In this document: piece after piece, positions 32,066 to 41,167 of the stretch | Layout: the number at the start of each line of letters is the position of its first letter | Position numbering within the stretch: position 1 is the first letter of the stretch | Assembly: GCA_017309115.1 (NCBI GenBank) | Contig: JAFLEF010000061.1 | Span: forward strand, 1-42,402 | Source of the DNA: Verrucomicrobiota bacterium | GTDB taxonomy: Bacteria; Verrucomicrobiota; Verrucomicrobiia; Limisphaerales; UBA9464 | Reading direction: 5' to 3' | DNA length: 42,402 nucleotides | The notes under the pieces: generated by a model | Told to the model about the DNA's origin: nothing | Database searches by the model: none | What the model saw: the letters and a program-made list of their open reading frames with translations, nothing else | Translations under genes and position numbers: made by a program

Positions 32066-35000
32066 ATGTTCAAGAACCTGACGCTCCGAGGGGCAGCCTT
32101 CTGCCTGGGCAGCACCCTGGTGGTTGGCGCGGATGTTCCGATCGCGTTTTCCGTCCCCCGGGAGGGGCGGGTTTCGCTGGCGATCTACGATCGCGATGGC
32201 CAGATGGTGCGCACGCTGCTGACCGGCCGGCCGCTGGCGCGGGGCCGGCACACGACGTCGTGGGACGGCCTCGATCGGTACGGGCGGGCCCTGCCGGTGG
32301 GGCAATACACGTGGAAGCTGCTCGCCACCGAAGGCCTGCGCGCGGAGTTCATCACGCAGGTTGGCCAGAACGTCGATCCCGTCTGGGAGAAAGCGACGGG
32401 CAACCATCAGCCCCCGAACTCGGCGGCCATCGATGCCACGGGCCTGTATCGTCAAGGCTCGGTCAACGAGGGCGGGCATTGGGGGGTGAAGACCGACCTG
32501 AACGGCCGCACGCTCTGGGTCAGCGATCGCAACCAGGCCGACCCGTGGGTGGGTGGCGGCGAGGCGCTCACCCTGGTGGACGGGCGGGTGTTCGAATTGA
32601 TGCGGGACGGCACGGTGTACGGCTCCGAGGCCGGCACCGGTCGGGTCTTCACCGGGGCCGACACGCAACCCCGGCCGTGGAATTTCCGTTGGGACGGTTA
32701 CGTGGCACCGGCAGGCACGTCGAATGACGCCCGACGCGAGCGCAGCGTGGAAGAGCGTCCGCACGATCTCGCGGCGGATGTTGCGAACCACCTGCTGGTG
32801 GCGGTCTATCCGCAGCATGATGCGCTGGCGTGGTTCGACGCTCGGGACGGTCGGCAGGTGGACAAGATCGAGGGCATTCCGGGGTTGGCGGGGATCGCGG
32901 TGGGCGCCGAGGGAACGGTATTTGCGATCGCGCAGGGACGGGTGATTGCGTTCACAAGACAGGACAAAACGCCGCGCGTGGTCATCGCGGCGGAGGCCTT
33001 GCAGGCGCCCTGGCGAATCGCGGTCAGTGCAAAGACGGGCGCTTTGCTCGTCGCGGAGAATGGTGACCTGGCGGGCGGGACGGGGACGAAGCCGGACCTC
33101 CAACCGCGGCATCATCAGGTGAAACGCTTCACCGCGGAGGGCCGTTTGGCAGGGGCGTTCGGAAAGCCGGAAGGCCGGAGTGACGGCGCGTATGTGCCGA
33201 CCGACTTTCGTGGGCTGACCGATATTGAAGCCGATGCCGAGGGCGGCTTCGTCGTGACCGAGGGGAATCACACGCCGCCGCGTCGCACGGCCTGGTTTGC
33301 CGCGGATGGCACGCTGCGTCGCGAGTGGTACGGCGCCCAGCATTACGGCGTCATTGCGTGTCCCGAGCCCGACAACCCGCGTTACGTTTGGACCCGTGGG
33401 AACGCGGATCGGCCGGCCTTGCTGCGCTGGGAAGTGGATTACGCCCAGCGGACCAACCGGTTGGTCGAGGTCTATCAAGACGCATTTGTCGCGAATCGGT
33501 TCTTTGGGAACAACAGTGCCCATGGATCGGCGGTGCCGACTGTGCTCCAGCACCAGGGTCACACCTATGTGTACAACGGCAGCATGAGCTCGCTGACGTT
33601 GAGCGTTTACGATCCCAAGGCAAAGCGGATGCGGCCCAGCAACGCCAGCACAGGTGCCGATGGGAAGGCGGTGATCTGGAACGACCTCAACGACGATGGC
33701 CTGGTCTCCGACGACGAGGTTCAGTCCATCCAGCGCAATGTGGTCGGCGGCTGTATTGATCCCTCCGACCTCACGCTGCGGACCACGCCGTTCGGGACGC
33801 GTCAACAGGCGGGACAACAGGTGACGCCCAGATATTTCACAGCGGGTGGCACTCCCGTCTATATCTGGGGCGACGCGATCGCGGTCGAGCCGTGGAGGGA
33901 GGACGGCCTCGCGTTCCATCCGTCGGATGCCCGACGTGCGGCGGACGGCAGCTGGTACGGCAGCGTTTCGGAGAGCCTCCGCAATCCGCACGAAGGGGTC
34001 GAGAACCACGGTGCCTGGTACTACAACTCGTGTTCCGCGTTTGATCGTTTGGTGAAGTGGGACAGGGCCGGGAAGCCCGTCTGGAGTGTGGGCAAGCACA
34101 GCTCGGACGATGATCATGAATTGGGCACGACAGCGATGCCGCGGGGCCTGGTGGGCTTTGCGCGCGGTTGCGTCGTCTGGGCGGATGCCTCAGATGAGGA
34201 GGCGGCGCGGCCGAGCGTCTGGACCGAGGACGGACTTTTCGTGGATGAGTTGCTCCGCGTCCCGATCGATGGCCTCCGGAAGGAGGAATACGGCGAGGAG
34301 AACACCAACGAGTATCCGACCGGTCACCTGGCCACCGATCCGGGGACGGGCGAGGTCTACTATTACGCGATAAACTCCACGGGCGGTTCCCCGATCTATC
34401 GCATCACGGGCTGGGACCGTTGGCATCGGGATTCGGGCAGGCTGGAGCTGTCGAGTGTCCCGAGCCGGCTGGCGAGGCGCGATGGCACGGGCCTGAAGGG
34501 CGAGTACTTCAACAGTCCGGATTGTTCCGGGGAGCCCGTGCTGACGCGTACGGACAAGCTGGTGTTCTTCTACTGGTTCCAGGGAAAGGAAGGCTGGCCG
34601 AAGGGCGTGCAACCCGAGGGATTCTCATGCCGATGGACCGGACAGGTGGAGGCGCCGACCACGGATCTTTACCGGTTTGTGTTCGAGTCCTACGCCCCGT
34701 GGCGCGGGGAAGGCTGGGGCACACCGGGACGGCCTCGCTGGTTGAAGTTGTGGATCGCGGGGAACCTCATCGTGGACACGGAGGCCGGGCTGTATCGGAA
34801 CACCACGTTTGGGCTTCCGCAGCCCCAGGGCGTCTTCGCGGAGGTGCCGTTGGAGGCGGGAGAACGCTATGACATCCGGTTGGAGGCTGGGTTCGAGAAG
34901 AATGCCGTGGCGCGGTTCTGCTGGGAGACTCCCGGGCTCGATCGGCGTGCGATCCTTCCCGAGTTCCTTCATCCGGAGCCGGGCGTGAAGCGAACGCTGG

Positions 35001-35629
35001 AGGTTCCGAGCGAGCGTCGGCCCGAGGTGATCGCGCACTTTCAGTTCGAGGAGAAGGCCGGCGTGCTTTCGAGGAGTCGTACCGGCGGCGATGTCTTTGG
35101 ACGGTTGACCGGGAATATCCGTCGAGTTGCGGGGAGATCGGGGCGGGCCCTCGAGTTCGAGGCGCGGGGCCGATTTGAGCCAGCGTTGCTTCCGGTCGAT
35201 GAAGAGCTCCGCCTGCCGGACACGGACTATACCGTGGCGTTCTGGTTTAAGACCACGAACCAGACGGTCCGTTTGTGCGAGGCCAGGCGCTACTCAAGCT
35301 ACAACAACCGATGGAGCGACCACATCGTGTCGCTGGAGCAGGGCAGGGTTCGATTCCGCCTTCAGGGCGACCAGGAGTTGGAGACCGCCGAGAAGTTCAA
35401 TGATGGGAAGTGGCATCGGGTCGTGACGACGGTGGGGAAGGGAGGTCAGCGGTTGCACGTGGACGGCCAGCGGGCTGGCACCGGCAAGCTGGCTAGGCGC
35501 ACCAAGACGAGCAACCGGCTCGGTCTCGACCTGGGGCCCGGGAGCGCCGAGGCGCTGGTAACGATGGATGAACTCCAGGTGCTGGGACGCGCGCTGACGG
35601 AAGCGGAGATTGCCCGGCTTGGGGATTAA
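32066..35629 (+). CDS. Exported FlgD-Ig / propeller / PA14 / LamG protein
   Basis: The 1187-residue protein starts at the ATG at 32066, giving a short signal peptide (LRGAAFCLGSTLVVGA). Residues about 22-90 resemble the FlgD-type Ig-like domain (WDGLDRYGRALPVGQYTWKL). About 100-790 look like repeated beta-propeller blades (GLTDIEADAEGGFVVTEG). About 808-965 form a PA14 domain (GLKGEYFNSPDCSG). About 986-1187 form a LamG/concanavalin-like domain (HFQFEEKAG, YTVAFWFKTTN, VTMDELQVLGRALTEAEI). The last two are carbohydrate-binding folds, so the protein probably binds polysaccharide or cell-surface sugar; I see no catalytic motif. It follows the sigma/FecR pair by 70 bases and is the likely target or effector of that system. 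Domain calls are good; function is inferred. Confidence 0.85.
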   Translation: MFKNLTLRGAAFCLGSTLVVGADVPIAFSVPREGRVSLAIYDRDGQMVRTLLTGRPLARGRHTTSWDGLDRYGRALPVGQYTWKLLATEGLRAEFITQVGQNVDPVWEKATGNHQPPNSAAIDATGLYRQGSVNEGGHWGVKTDLNGRTLWVSDRNQADPWVGGGEALTLVDGRVFELMRDGTVYGSEAGTGRVFTGADTQPRPWNFRWDGYVAPAGTSNDARRERSVEERPHDLAADVANHLLVAVYPQHDALAWFDARDGRQVDKIEGIPGLAGIAVGAEGTVFAIAQGRVIAFTRQDKTPRVVIAAEALQAPWRIAVSAKTGALLVAENGDLAGGTGTKPDLQPRHHQVKRFTAEGRLAGAFGKPEGRSDGAYVPTDFRGLTDIEADAEGGFVVTEGNHTPPRRTAWFAADGTLRREWYGAQHYGVIACPEPDNPRYVWTRGNADRPALLRWEVDYAQRTNRLVEVYQDAFVANRFFGNNSAHGSAVPTVLQHQGHTYVYNGSMSSLTLSVYDPKAKRMRPSNASTGADGKAVIWNDLNDDGLVSDDEVQSIQRNVVGGCIDPSDLTLRTTPFGTRQQAGQQVTPRYFTAGGTPVYIWGDAIAVEPWREDGLAFHPSDARRAADGSWYGSVSESLRNPHEGVENHGAWYYNSCSAFDRLVKWDRAGKPVWSVGKHSSDDDHELGTTAMPRGLVGFARGCVVWADASDEEAARPSVWTEDGLFVDELLRVPIDGLRKEEYGEENTNEYPTGHLATDPGTGEVYYYAINSTGGSPIYRITGWDRWHRDSGRLELSSVPSRLARRDGTGLKGEYFNSPDCSGEPVLTRTDKLVFFYWFQGKEGWPKGVQPEGFSCRWTGQVEAPTTDLYRFVFESYAPWRGEGWGTPGRPRWLKLWIAGNLIVDTEAGLYRNTTFGLPQPQGVFAEVPLEAGERYDIRLEAGFEKNAVARFCWETPGLDRRAILPEFLHPEPGVKRTLEVPSERRPEVIAHFQFEEKAGVLSRSRTGGDVFGRLTGNIRRVAGRSGRALEFEARGRFEPALLPVDEELRLPDTDYTVAFWFKTTNQTVRLCEARRYSSYNNRWSDHIVSLEQGRVRFRLQGDQELETAEKFNDGKWHRVVTTVGKGGQRLHVDGQRAGTGKLARRTKTSNRLGLDLGPGSAEALVTMDELQVLGRALTEAEIARLGD

Positions 35630-35843
35630 GGAGTGGGCAGACCGGGGGCGGGGTCGGAATCGGAATCGTGAAAGGGAAATGCCTCGTCCTTCTATCAGGA
35701 AGTCGGTTTCCAAATCGCTTCGAAATCAATGGCGTGCGGTTCTGGGGCAGGGTGGCCGGTTAACGCGGAGGGGAGGCGGAACCGGCCCGCTTCATGGTGG
35801 GCGGACTCCACGGCTCGGCCTGCCCGGCGCCCTCAACCCGATC
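35630..35843. other. Gene-poor stretch of probable broken sequence
   Basis: No intact gene is visible. A short open segment around 35692-35750 reads FPNRFEINGVRFWG in one frame, which resembles part of an exported sugar-binding protein, but it is too short to assign. The stretch lies directly after the LamG protein gene and before the FG-GAP remnant. Confidence 0.35.
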
Positions 35844-36310
35844 TCAAGGCGGGTGGGATTGCACCAGCGTGGTGAACTCCGGGTCGCCTGTGCCCAGGTA
35901 CAGGTCCAGCCGCCCGTCATTGTCATTATCGCCTGAAACCAGGTTCAACCCGCCGGTCAGACCGGTCAGGCCCGCGGCCTCCGTTTCCTCGGCAAACTTG
36001 CCGGTGCCGGTGTTGCGAAAGTACCGCAGCGGGCTCGCCAGGCCCATCGCCGAATACATCACACCGAGCTGTCCGTCGCCGTCGAAATCCTCGGGGACAC
36101 TCCCCCCGGAAGGATCCTCGACGGCGAGCCCGACCTCAGTGGCGATGTTGGGAAACCGGGGCAGGGGATACTCCGAGGCAAAGGCCGACGGTGGGATGCG
36201 CAGCCGGGTGGGCACCTGGTCCGGGTACTGGCCCAGCCTCATGTGGGCGAGGTTGATCAGCCATCGCGAGGGCAGGTTGCCGGGGATCTGGCGCTCAACG
36301 ATTTCAAAGG
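35844..36310 (-). pseudogene. Remnant of an FG-GAP/CRTAC1-type protein
   Basis: On the minus strand an open frame of about 155 codons lacks a proper start and end. It reads RWLINLAHMRLGQYPD and then FG-GAP-like Ca-binding motifs (PEDFDGDGQLGVM, GDNDNDGRLDLYLGTG), as in CRTAC1-like repeat proteins usually several times longer. Two motifs that normally sit far apart appear fused at the DGRLDLYLGTGDPEF region, suggesting an internal deletion. The frame then runs into unrelated residues and stops. Its 5' side abuts the truncated gene X copy. A decayed gene is the best reading. Confidence 0.65.
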
Positions 36311-36413
36311 CGCACGTTTATCGGAATGCGCTCGTGATGCCTTTGATTGGCGGTTCCGATGGACCCGGTAGTTCGAACCCGCAGCGTTGATCTTCGGGTG
36401 GAATCGGATCAGG
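36311..36413 (+). pseudogene. Truncated copy of gene X core and 3' end
   Basis: Bases 36311-36363 match 28821-28873 of gene X (VYRNALVMPLIGGS against VYGNALVMPLIGGS), and 36360-36413 match 29462-29515, which includes the stop codon of X. The two pieces are joined at a shared TGGANCCGG-like word, so about 590 bp of the gene has been removed. The segment directly precedes intact gene Y. Confidence 0.8.
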
Positions 36414-36425
36414 CTCGCGGCCTGC

Positions 36426-37538
36426 ATGATTCCCCGAGTGGTCCTGAATTTGGCCCGACAGCTGACTTGGTGTTGGCTGCTCGGGCCTTCGCTGGTCTGG
36501 GCGGCGGAACGGCCCACGGTGGTGTTGGAAGGCCAGGCGCGAGTCGTGGTGGACTTGCGCGGCGGTTCCATTGCCGAATTTCGCCTGCGGGATTCTTCCC
36601 TCAATCCGCTGAAGTGGGGCGTTCCTTCGCGTCAGGATCCGGAGAATCGCGGCTTCGGACATTTCCTGTGTCTAGACCGCTGGGGACCGCCGTCTGATGC
36701 CGAAGGAGCCCGTGGCGTTCCCTATCACGGCGAGGCGGCCCACGTGGCGTGGGAGATCACCCAACCGCTGGAGAAGTCCGCCACTCAGGCCCAGGTGGAG
36801 GTGTCCGCTCAGTTGCCGCTGGCGGGCTTGTCGATTCGGCGTCAGCTCCGGATGGCGCTGGCTCAGCCGGTCTGCCGCGTGGAAGAACAGGTGACGAACA
36901 ACCGACCGCTGGGACGGATTTACAATCAGGTTCAGCACCCCACGATCGCCCCGCCGTTTCTCGATCCGACGACTCTGGTGGACTGCAATGGCCGGCGGGG
37001 ATTTGCCCAGGGCAATCCGCTGCCGCATCCGGAGGAACCGTCGTTTTTCTGGCCCGCCGCCCTCAATCGCGACGGGATCGCGGTCAATCTCCGACGCCTC
37101 ACCACCAACCCGGATCCCAACGTCGTGTCGTACGCGATTGACGAGACCTTGGGCTGGGTGACGGCAGTGACGCCCGGCCGGGGATTGTTAATTGGGTATC
37201 TCTGGAAGACGACGGACTATCCGTGGGTGAGTCTGTGGCGGGATGTGCGGGACGGTGCTCCAGTCGCTCGCGGACTGGAGTTCGGCACCACGGGATTGCA
37301 TCAGCCGTTCAGCGTGCTGACCCAGGTGGGGCGCATTTGGGAGCGACCACTGTTCGCGTACTTGGACGCCGGAGAAACCCAGACCCGAGTTTATACGATG
37401 TTTCTCGCGGAAGTACCGCTCGACTTCGAAGGGGTGGAGCGAATCAGCCTGAATGGAACGACGCTGACCCTTCACGAGCGCCGCGTGAACTCGCCCCGGC
37501 AATTAAAGATCGAGGCGGGAAGGGAGTTCTGGCCATGA
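36426..37538 (+). CDS. Exported mutarotase-like beta-sandwich protein (gene Y)
   Basis: The 370-residue product begins at the ATG at 36426, which gives a normal signal peptide (LTWCWLLGPSLVWA); an earlier ATG at 36387 lies in duplicated repeat DNA and is unlikely. The mature part is mostly beta strand, and its overall pattern resembles galactose mutarotase/aldose-epimerase-like proteins. I cannot identify the catalytic His/Glu with confidence, so a binding role is equally possible. Its stop overlaps the start of the second PVC-type dehydrogenase (ATGA at 37535-37538), which implies coupled translation and joint function, perhaps presenting or modifying a sugar for oxidation. A 234-bp internal fragment of a paralogue lies at 29538-29771. 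Confidence 0.72.
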   Translation: MIPRVVLNLARQLTWCWLLGPSLVWAAERPTVVLEGQARVVVDLRGGSIAEFRLRDSSLNPLKWGVPSRQDPENRGFGHFLCLDRWGPPSDAEGARGVPYHGEAAHVAWEITQPLEKSATQAQVEVSAQLPLAGLSIRRQLRMALAQPVCRVEEQVTNNRPLGRIYNQVQHPTIAPPFLDPTTLVDCNGRRGFAQGNPLPHPEEPSFFWPAALNRDGIAVNLRRLTTNPDPNVVSYAIDETLGWVTAVTPGRGLLIGYLWKTTDYPWVSLWRDVRDGAPVARGLEFGTTGLHQPFSVLTQVGRIWERPLFAYLDAGETQTRVYTMFLAEVPLDFEGVERISLNGTTLTLHERRVNSPRQLKIEAGREFWP

Positions 37539-40500
37539 AGCACGCTGGTTTGCTCGCGGGACTCGGACTTCTCGGCCGTCTCGCCGTCGCTCTGGCTCAG
37601 GACGCCCCGGCACCCGTTCCGGCGGCTGATCTGACGTTGCTGCGTTGGGCGCGGGAGCCGCAGGTGATGGATCCCGTGGCGCTGAGCTTTGACGATCAGG
37701 GAGTGCTCTTCGTGGCCGAGACGGCGCGGCGCGGAACGGTGGACATCGACATTCGTTCGCATCGGACCTGGTTGGTGGAAGACCTGTCGAATCAGAGCGT
37801 GGATGATTTGCGCGCGTTCTTCCGGCGTCGAATGGCTCCGGAACAAAGCCAGGAGAATGCCTCGTGGCTCCGGGATCTCACGGGCGACGGCGTCCATGAC
37901 TGGCAGGATCTGATTCCGGTGAAGGAACGCATCCGCCGCCTGGAGGATGCGGACGGTCAAGGCCGGGCGACTCGCTCCCAGGTTTTTGTCGAAGGCTTCA
38001 ACGAAGAGATCTCGGGAGTGGTGGCGGGGGTGTTGGCGTGGCAAGGGCAAGTGTTCGTCACGGGGTATCCGGAGTTGAAACGCTTTCCGGTGAATTCCGA
38101 GGGATTGGCCGGGCCGGGTGAAACTGTGTTCCGCGGCTTCGGTGTGCATGCGGCCTTCGACGGTCATGACTTGCACGGCTTGATCGTGGGTCCTGACGGC
38201 AAGATCTACTTCACCTGCGGCGACAACGGTTTCTCGGTGACCACGCGGGAAGGAAAGCGGCTGCACTATCCCAACACCGGCGGCGTGCTGCGCATGAATC
38301 CGGATGGTTCGAATCTGGAGGTCTTTGCCACTGGCTTACGCAATCCCCAGGAGATTGCCTTCGACGAGTACGGCAACTGGTTCGCGGTGGACAACGACGG
38401 CGATCTCCGCGACGAGCGGGAACGGTTCGTTCACATCGCCGAAGGCAGTGATTCCGGGTGGCGCCTGCATTGGCAGTTTCGGGAACCCGGCTGGGCCGAG
38501 GTGACCCGGCAGCCGAATTACAATCCGTGGGTGGACGAACACATGTGGGTCCCGTCGCATCCGGATCAGCCGGCGTTCATCACGCCGCCCATCACCAACT
38601 ACTCCGTCGGCCCGGGCAGTTTCGTCTTCAATCCAGGAACCGCGCTCAACGAGTCGTACCAGCACCACTTCTTCCTGATTCAATTTCCGGTGCAGAAGGT
38701 CACCGCGTTTCAAACGGTGCCGCACGGCGCGGGCTTCGCGATGGTCAACGAACGTTCCGTCCTCACCGGCATGATGGCGAGCGCGGTGGCGTTTGGGCCG
38801 GATGGCGGACTCTACGTCGCGGACTGGGACGGGATGTGGAATCCCAATGGGACGGGGTCCATTTGGCGATTGGACGATCCGAAGGTGCGGGGCACTCCGG
38901 TTCGAAACGAGGTGCAGACGCTGTTGCGGCAAGGTTTCGCCGAGCGCTCGAGCCCGAAGTTGATCCAAATGCTGGGACACGCCGATCAGCGGATCCGCCT
39001 GCGCGCCCAGTTCGAGCTTGTGCGTCGAGGAGCTCTGGCTGAACTCCAGGCGGTGGTCGGTCAGAGTTCGGCCCCTCAGTTGGCCCGGATCCACGCGCTG
39101 TGGGGAATCACCCAGCTGCGGCCGACCCTCCGGTCAGATCAGTTGCCCTGGGCGGATGCGGATCCTCTGATTCGCGGTCAAGTGGCCAAGGCCGCCGGCG
39201 AACTGCGGTTGGCGGATTCCGTGGCGAACCTTGAAACGCTCCTGAAGGACGCGAACGATCGGGTGCGATTCCAGGCGGCCCTGGCGTTGGGCAAGTTGGG
39301 CGAAGGTCGGTCGCTGGAGCCTTTGGTCGCGCTGCTGGCGGAATCGGGGGATCGGGATCCGTTCCTGCGTCACGCGGCCTGCCTGGGATTGGCTGGGCTT
39401 AAACAGGAAGCGGCACTGGGTGCCCTGACAAATCATCCCGCGGCGTCGGTTCGGGTGGGAGCGGTGGTCGCGCTGCGACGCCTGCAATCACCGTTGCTGG
39501 CGGGATTCCTGAGGGACTCGGATCGGCGGGTGCGTCGGGAAGCGGCCCGAGCGATTCACGATGATGCCGGAGTGCCCGCGGCGCTCCCGAGTCTGGCGGC
39601 GCTGCTGGACGAAGCCGGACCCGAAGACGAGGTCATCTGGCGCCGGGCGATCAGTGCCAACCTGCGGTTGGGAACGGAGGAGTCGGGTCGGCGGTTGCTG
39701 GCAGCGCTCCAACGGTCCACGGCTTCGGAGGCACTGCGCCTGGAAGCGTTGGAAGCGTTGGCCGTTTGGAACACCCAACCCAGCCTCGATCGAGTGGAGG
39801 GTCAGATACGTCCGCTCAGTCCGCGTCCGGCCAAGTTGGGCGTGGACCTCTTGGCGGGCGCCCTGGAGCCGCTGTGGGCCGGCGCTTCTCCCGACTTGGC
39901 GGTGGGCCTGGTTCGGGTGGTGTTGGAGCAGCAGGTGCCGGCGCCGACGCGACTGTTCGCCGACTGCGTGGCGGCGACGAATCAACCGCCGCGCGTTCGG
40001 GCGCAGGCACTGCAAGCCCTGGATCAGCGACAAGCCGAGGCGTTGCCGGCCGCTGTGGATCGGGCCTTGATGGATTCCCAGGCCGAGGTTCGCCGGGCGG
40101 GTTGGGAAATTTTGGCCCGGAGAGATCCGGCGCGGTTTCTCCAGAAGGCCCGCGTCGAATTTGCCCAGCAGACGCTGCGGGACCAGCAATGGACCCTGCG
40201 CTTGCTGGGTGGGCTAACCGCGCCGGAAGCGGGAGACCTCCTGGCGAGTTGGGTGGAGACTTGGACGACGGGAGGATGGCCGCAGGAGTTGAATCTGGAT
40301 TTGTGGGAAGCGGTGCAGCGTCAGCCGGACGGTCCGCTCAAATCGCGGGTGTCGTCGTGGGTGGAGGCTGATCCCGCGAGACGGAAACAAGCCCTGTTGG
40401 CGGGCGGGGATTCGGAGGCGGGCCGGCGGGTGTTTCGTTCGTCGGTTCAGGGTCAGTGCGGTCGTTGTCACGATGCTGGCGGGGAAGGGCTCCAGGCGGG

Positions 40501-40822
40501 TCCCGTTCTGGCGGGCATCGGCCAGCGCGTGTCGCGGGAATATCTGCTGGAGGCCCTGCTGGATCCAAGCGCCCGGCTGGCCGATGGCTATGGAACGGTT
40601 CGCGTGACCTTGAAGAACGGCGAGGACTTGGACGGGCTGAGGCTGGCGGAATCCGCGCGGGAGATCCGTCTGCGTCTGGCCACGGGTGAAGTGCGGACCA
40701 TACCGGTGACCGACATCCAGGAGCGTTCCGCCAATCCCATCTCCGTGATGCCGCCGATGGGCGACGTCATGTCCCCGCGGGAACTGCGCGATCTTGTAGC
40801 GTTTCTGTCGGCGTGGAAGTGA
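37535..40822 (+). CDS. PVC-type haem-binding dehydrogenase with HEAT repeats and cytochrome c
   Basis: The 1095-residue protein starts at the ATG at 37535 (a longer in-frame extension lies inside gene Y) with a signal peptide ending at VALAQ. Residues about 30-460 form a dehydrogenase-type propeller (GLRNPQEIAFDEYGNWFAVDN, ADWDGMWNPNGTG). About 470-960 are HEAT-like repeats rich in Leu, Ala and Arg (VRFQAALALGKLGE). About 960-1095 form a c-type cytochrome with CGRCH near residue 974 and VMPPMGDVMSPREL, where a Met could be the second haem ligand. It shares this architecture with the 16806-20717 protein but lacks the C-terminal DUF6807-like domain. It should oxidise an unknown compound outside the inner membrane and pass electrons to the haem. 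It is coupled to gene Y. Confidence 0.88.
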   Translation: MKHAGLLAGLGLLGRLAVALAQDAPAPVPAADLTLLRWAREPQVMDPVALSFDDQGVLFVAETARRGTVDIDIRSHRTWLVEDLSNQSVDDLRAFFRRRMAPEQSQENASWLRDLTGDGVHDWQDLIPVKERIRRLEDADGQGRATRSQVFVEGFNEEISGVVAGVLAWQGQVFVTGYPELKRFPVNSEGLAGPGETVFRGFGVHAAFDGHDLHGLIVGPDGKIYFTCGDNGFSVTTREGKRLHYPNTGGVLRMNPDGSNLEVFATGLRNPQEIAFDEYGNWFAVDNDGDLRDERERFVHIAEGSDSGWRLHWQFREPGWAEVTRQPNYNPWVDEHMWVPSHPDQPAFITPPITNYSVGPGSFVFNPGTALNESYQHHFFLIQFPVQKVTAFQTVPHGAGFAMVNERSVLTGMMASAVAFGPDGGLYVADWDGMWNPNGTGSIWRLDDPKVRGTPVRNEVQTLLRQGFAERSSPKLIQMLGHADQRIRLRAQFELVRRGALAELQAVVGQSSAPQLARIHALWGITQLRPTLRSDQLPWADADPLIRGQVAKAAGELRLADSVANLETLLKDANDRVRFQAALALGKLGEGRSLEPLVALLAESGDRDPFLRHAACLGLAGLKQEAALGALTNHPAASVRVGAVVALRRLQSPLLAGFLRDSDRRVRREAARAIHDDAGVPAALPSLAALLDEAGPEDEVIWRRAISANLRLGTEESGRRLLAALQRSTASEALRLEALEALAVWNTQPSLDRVEGQIRPLSPRPAKLGVDLLAGALEPLWAGASPDLAVGLVRVVLEQQVPAPTRLFADCVAATNQPPRVRAQALQALDQRQAEALPAAVDRALMDSQAEVRRAGWEILARRDPARFLQKARVEFAQQTLRDQQWTLRLLGGLTAPEAGDLLASWVETWTTGGWPQELNLDLWEAVQRQPDGPLKSRVSSWVEADPARRKQALLAGGDSEAGRRVFRSSVQGQCGRCHDAGGEGLQAGPVLAGIGQRVSREYLLEALLDPSARLADGYGTVRVTLKNGEDLDGLRLAESAREIRLRLATGEVRTIPVTDIQERSANPISVMPPMGDVMSPRELRDLVAFLSAWK

Positions 40823-41006
40823 ACCTGAAGACGGGGAGCAGAGGAGGAGAAAGCGGGAGGGGGCGAGGGGGAGCGTATGGAGCGTCCCGTAGCCGCCGAC
40901 GGCAGAAGGCGCCATTCAATCCCACAACGCGTAACTTAGCCTTTCGCCTGTGAAGTCTGAACCGTCCCGAGAATCTCCCGCGGAGGCGCCGGGGCGCAGA
41001 GAAAAG
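40823..41006. other. Repeat-rich intergenic region
   Basis: No gene is seen. A purine-rich segment at about 40832-40880 resembles part of repeat R1 (GGAGGAGAAAGCGGGAGGGGG). It is followed by about 100 bases with no recognisable feature before a full R1 copy. Confidence 0.45.
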
Positions 41007-41145
41007 TGAATCTGGAAAACATGAAAACAGGAAAGGGAACGGGAGAGGGGGAGAAAGTGGGAGGGGGAGACTTGGAGCCACGGTGAAGGAGTCGCTAAGC
41101 GTTTGGAGTGCGGCAGCCCTCTAGCCCTCTGCCGCTTCAGCGCGT
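41007..41145 (+). repeat. Dispersed repeat R1, copy c, with interrupted hairpin
   Basis: This is the clearest copy: TCTGGAAAACATGAAAACAGG, then about 48 bases almost entirely of G and A, then GTCGCTAAGCGTTTGGAGTG and the GCGGCAG/CTGCCGC hairpin. The hairpin is interrupted here by a duplicated CTAGCCCT. It matches 42274-42375 over most of its length. Confidence 0.85.
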
Positions 41146-41167
41146 GAGCGGTAAGTGGGCGTGAGGA

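Noticed and set aside
32045-34117. 690-codon open frame on the minus strand
   Set aside because: It is antisense to the FlgD/propeller/PA14/LamG gene and shows Arg/His/Pro-rich shadow composition with no domain.
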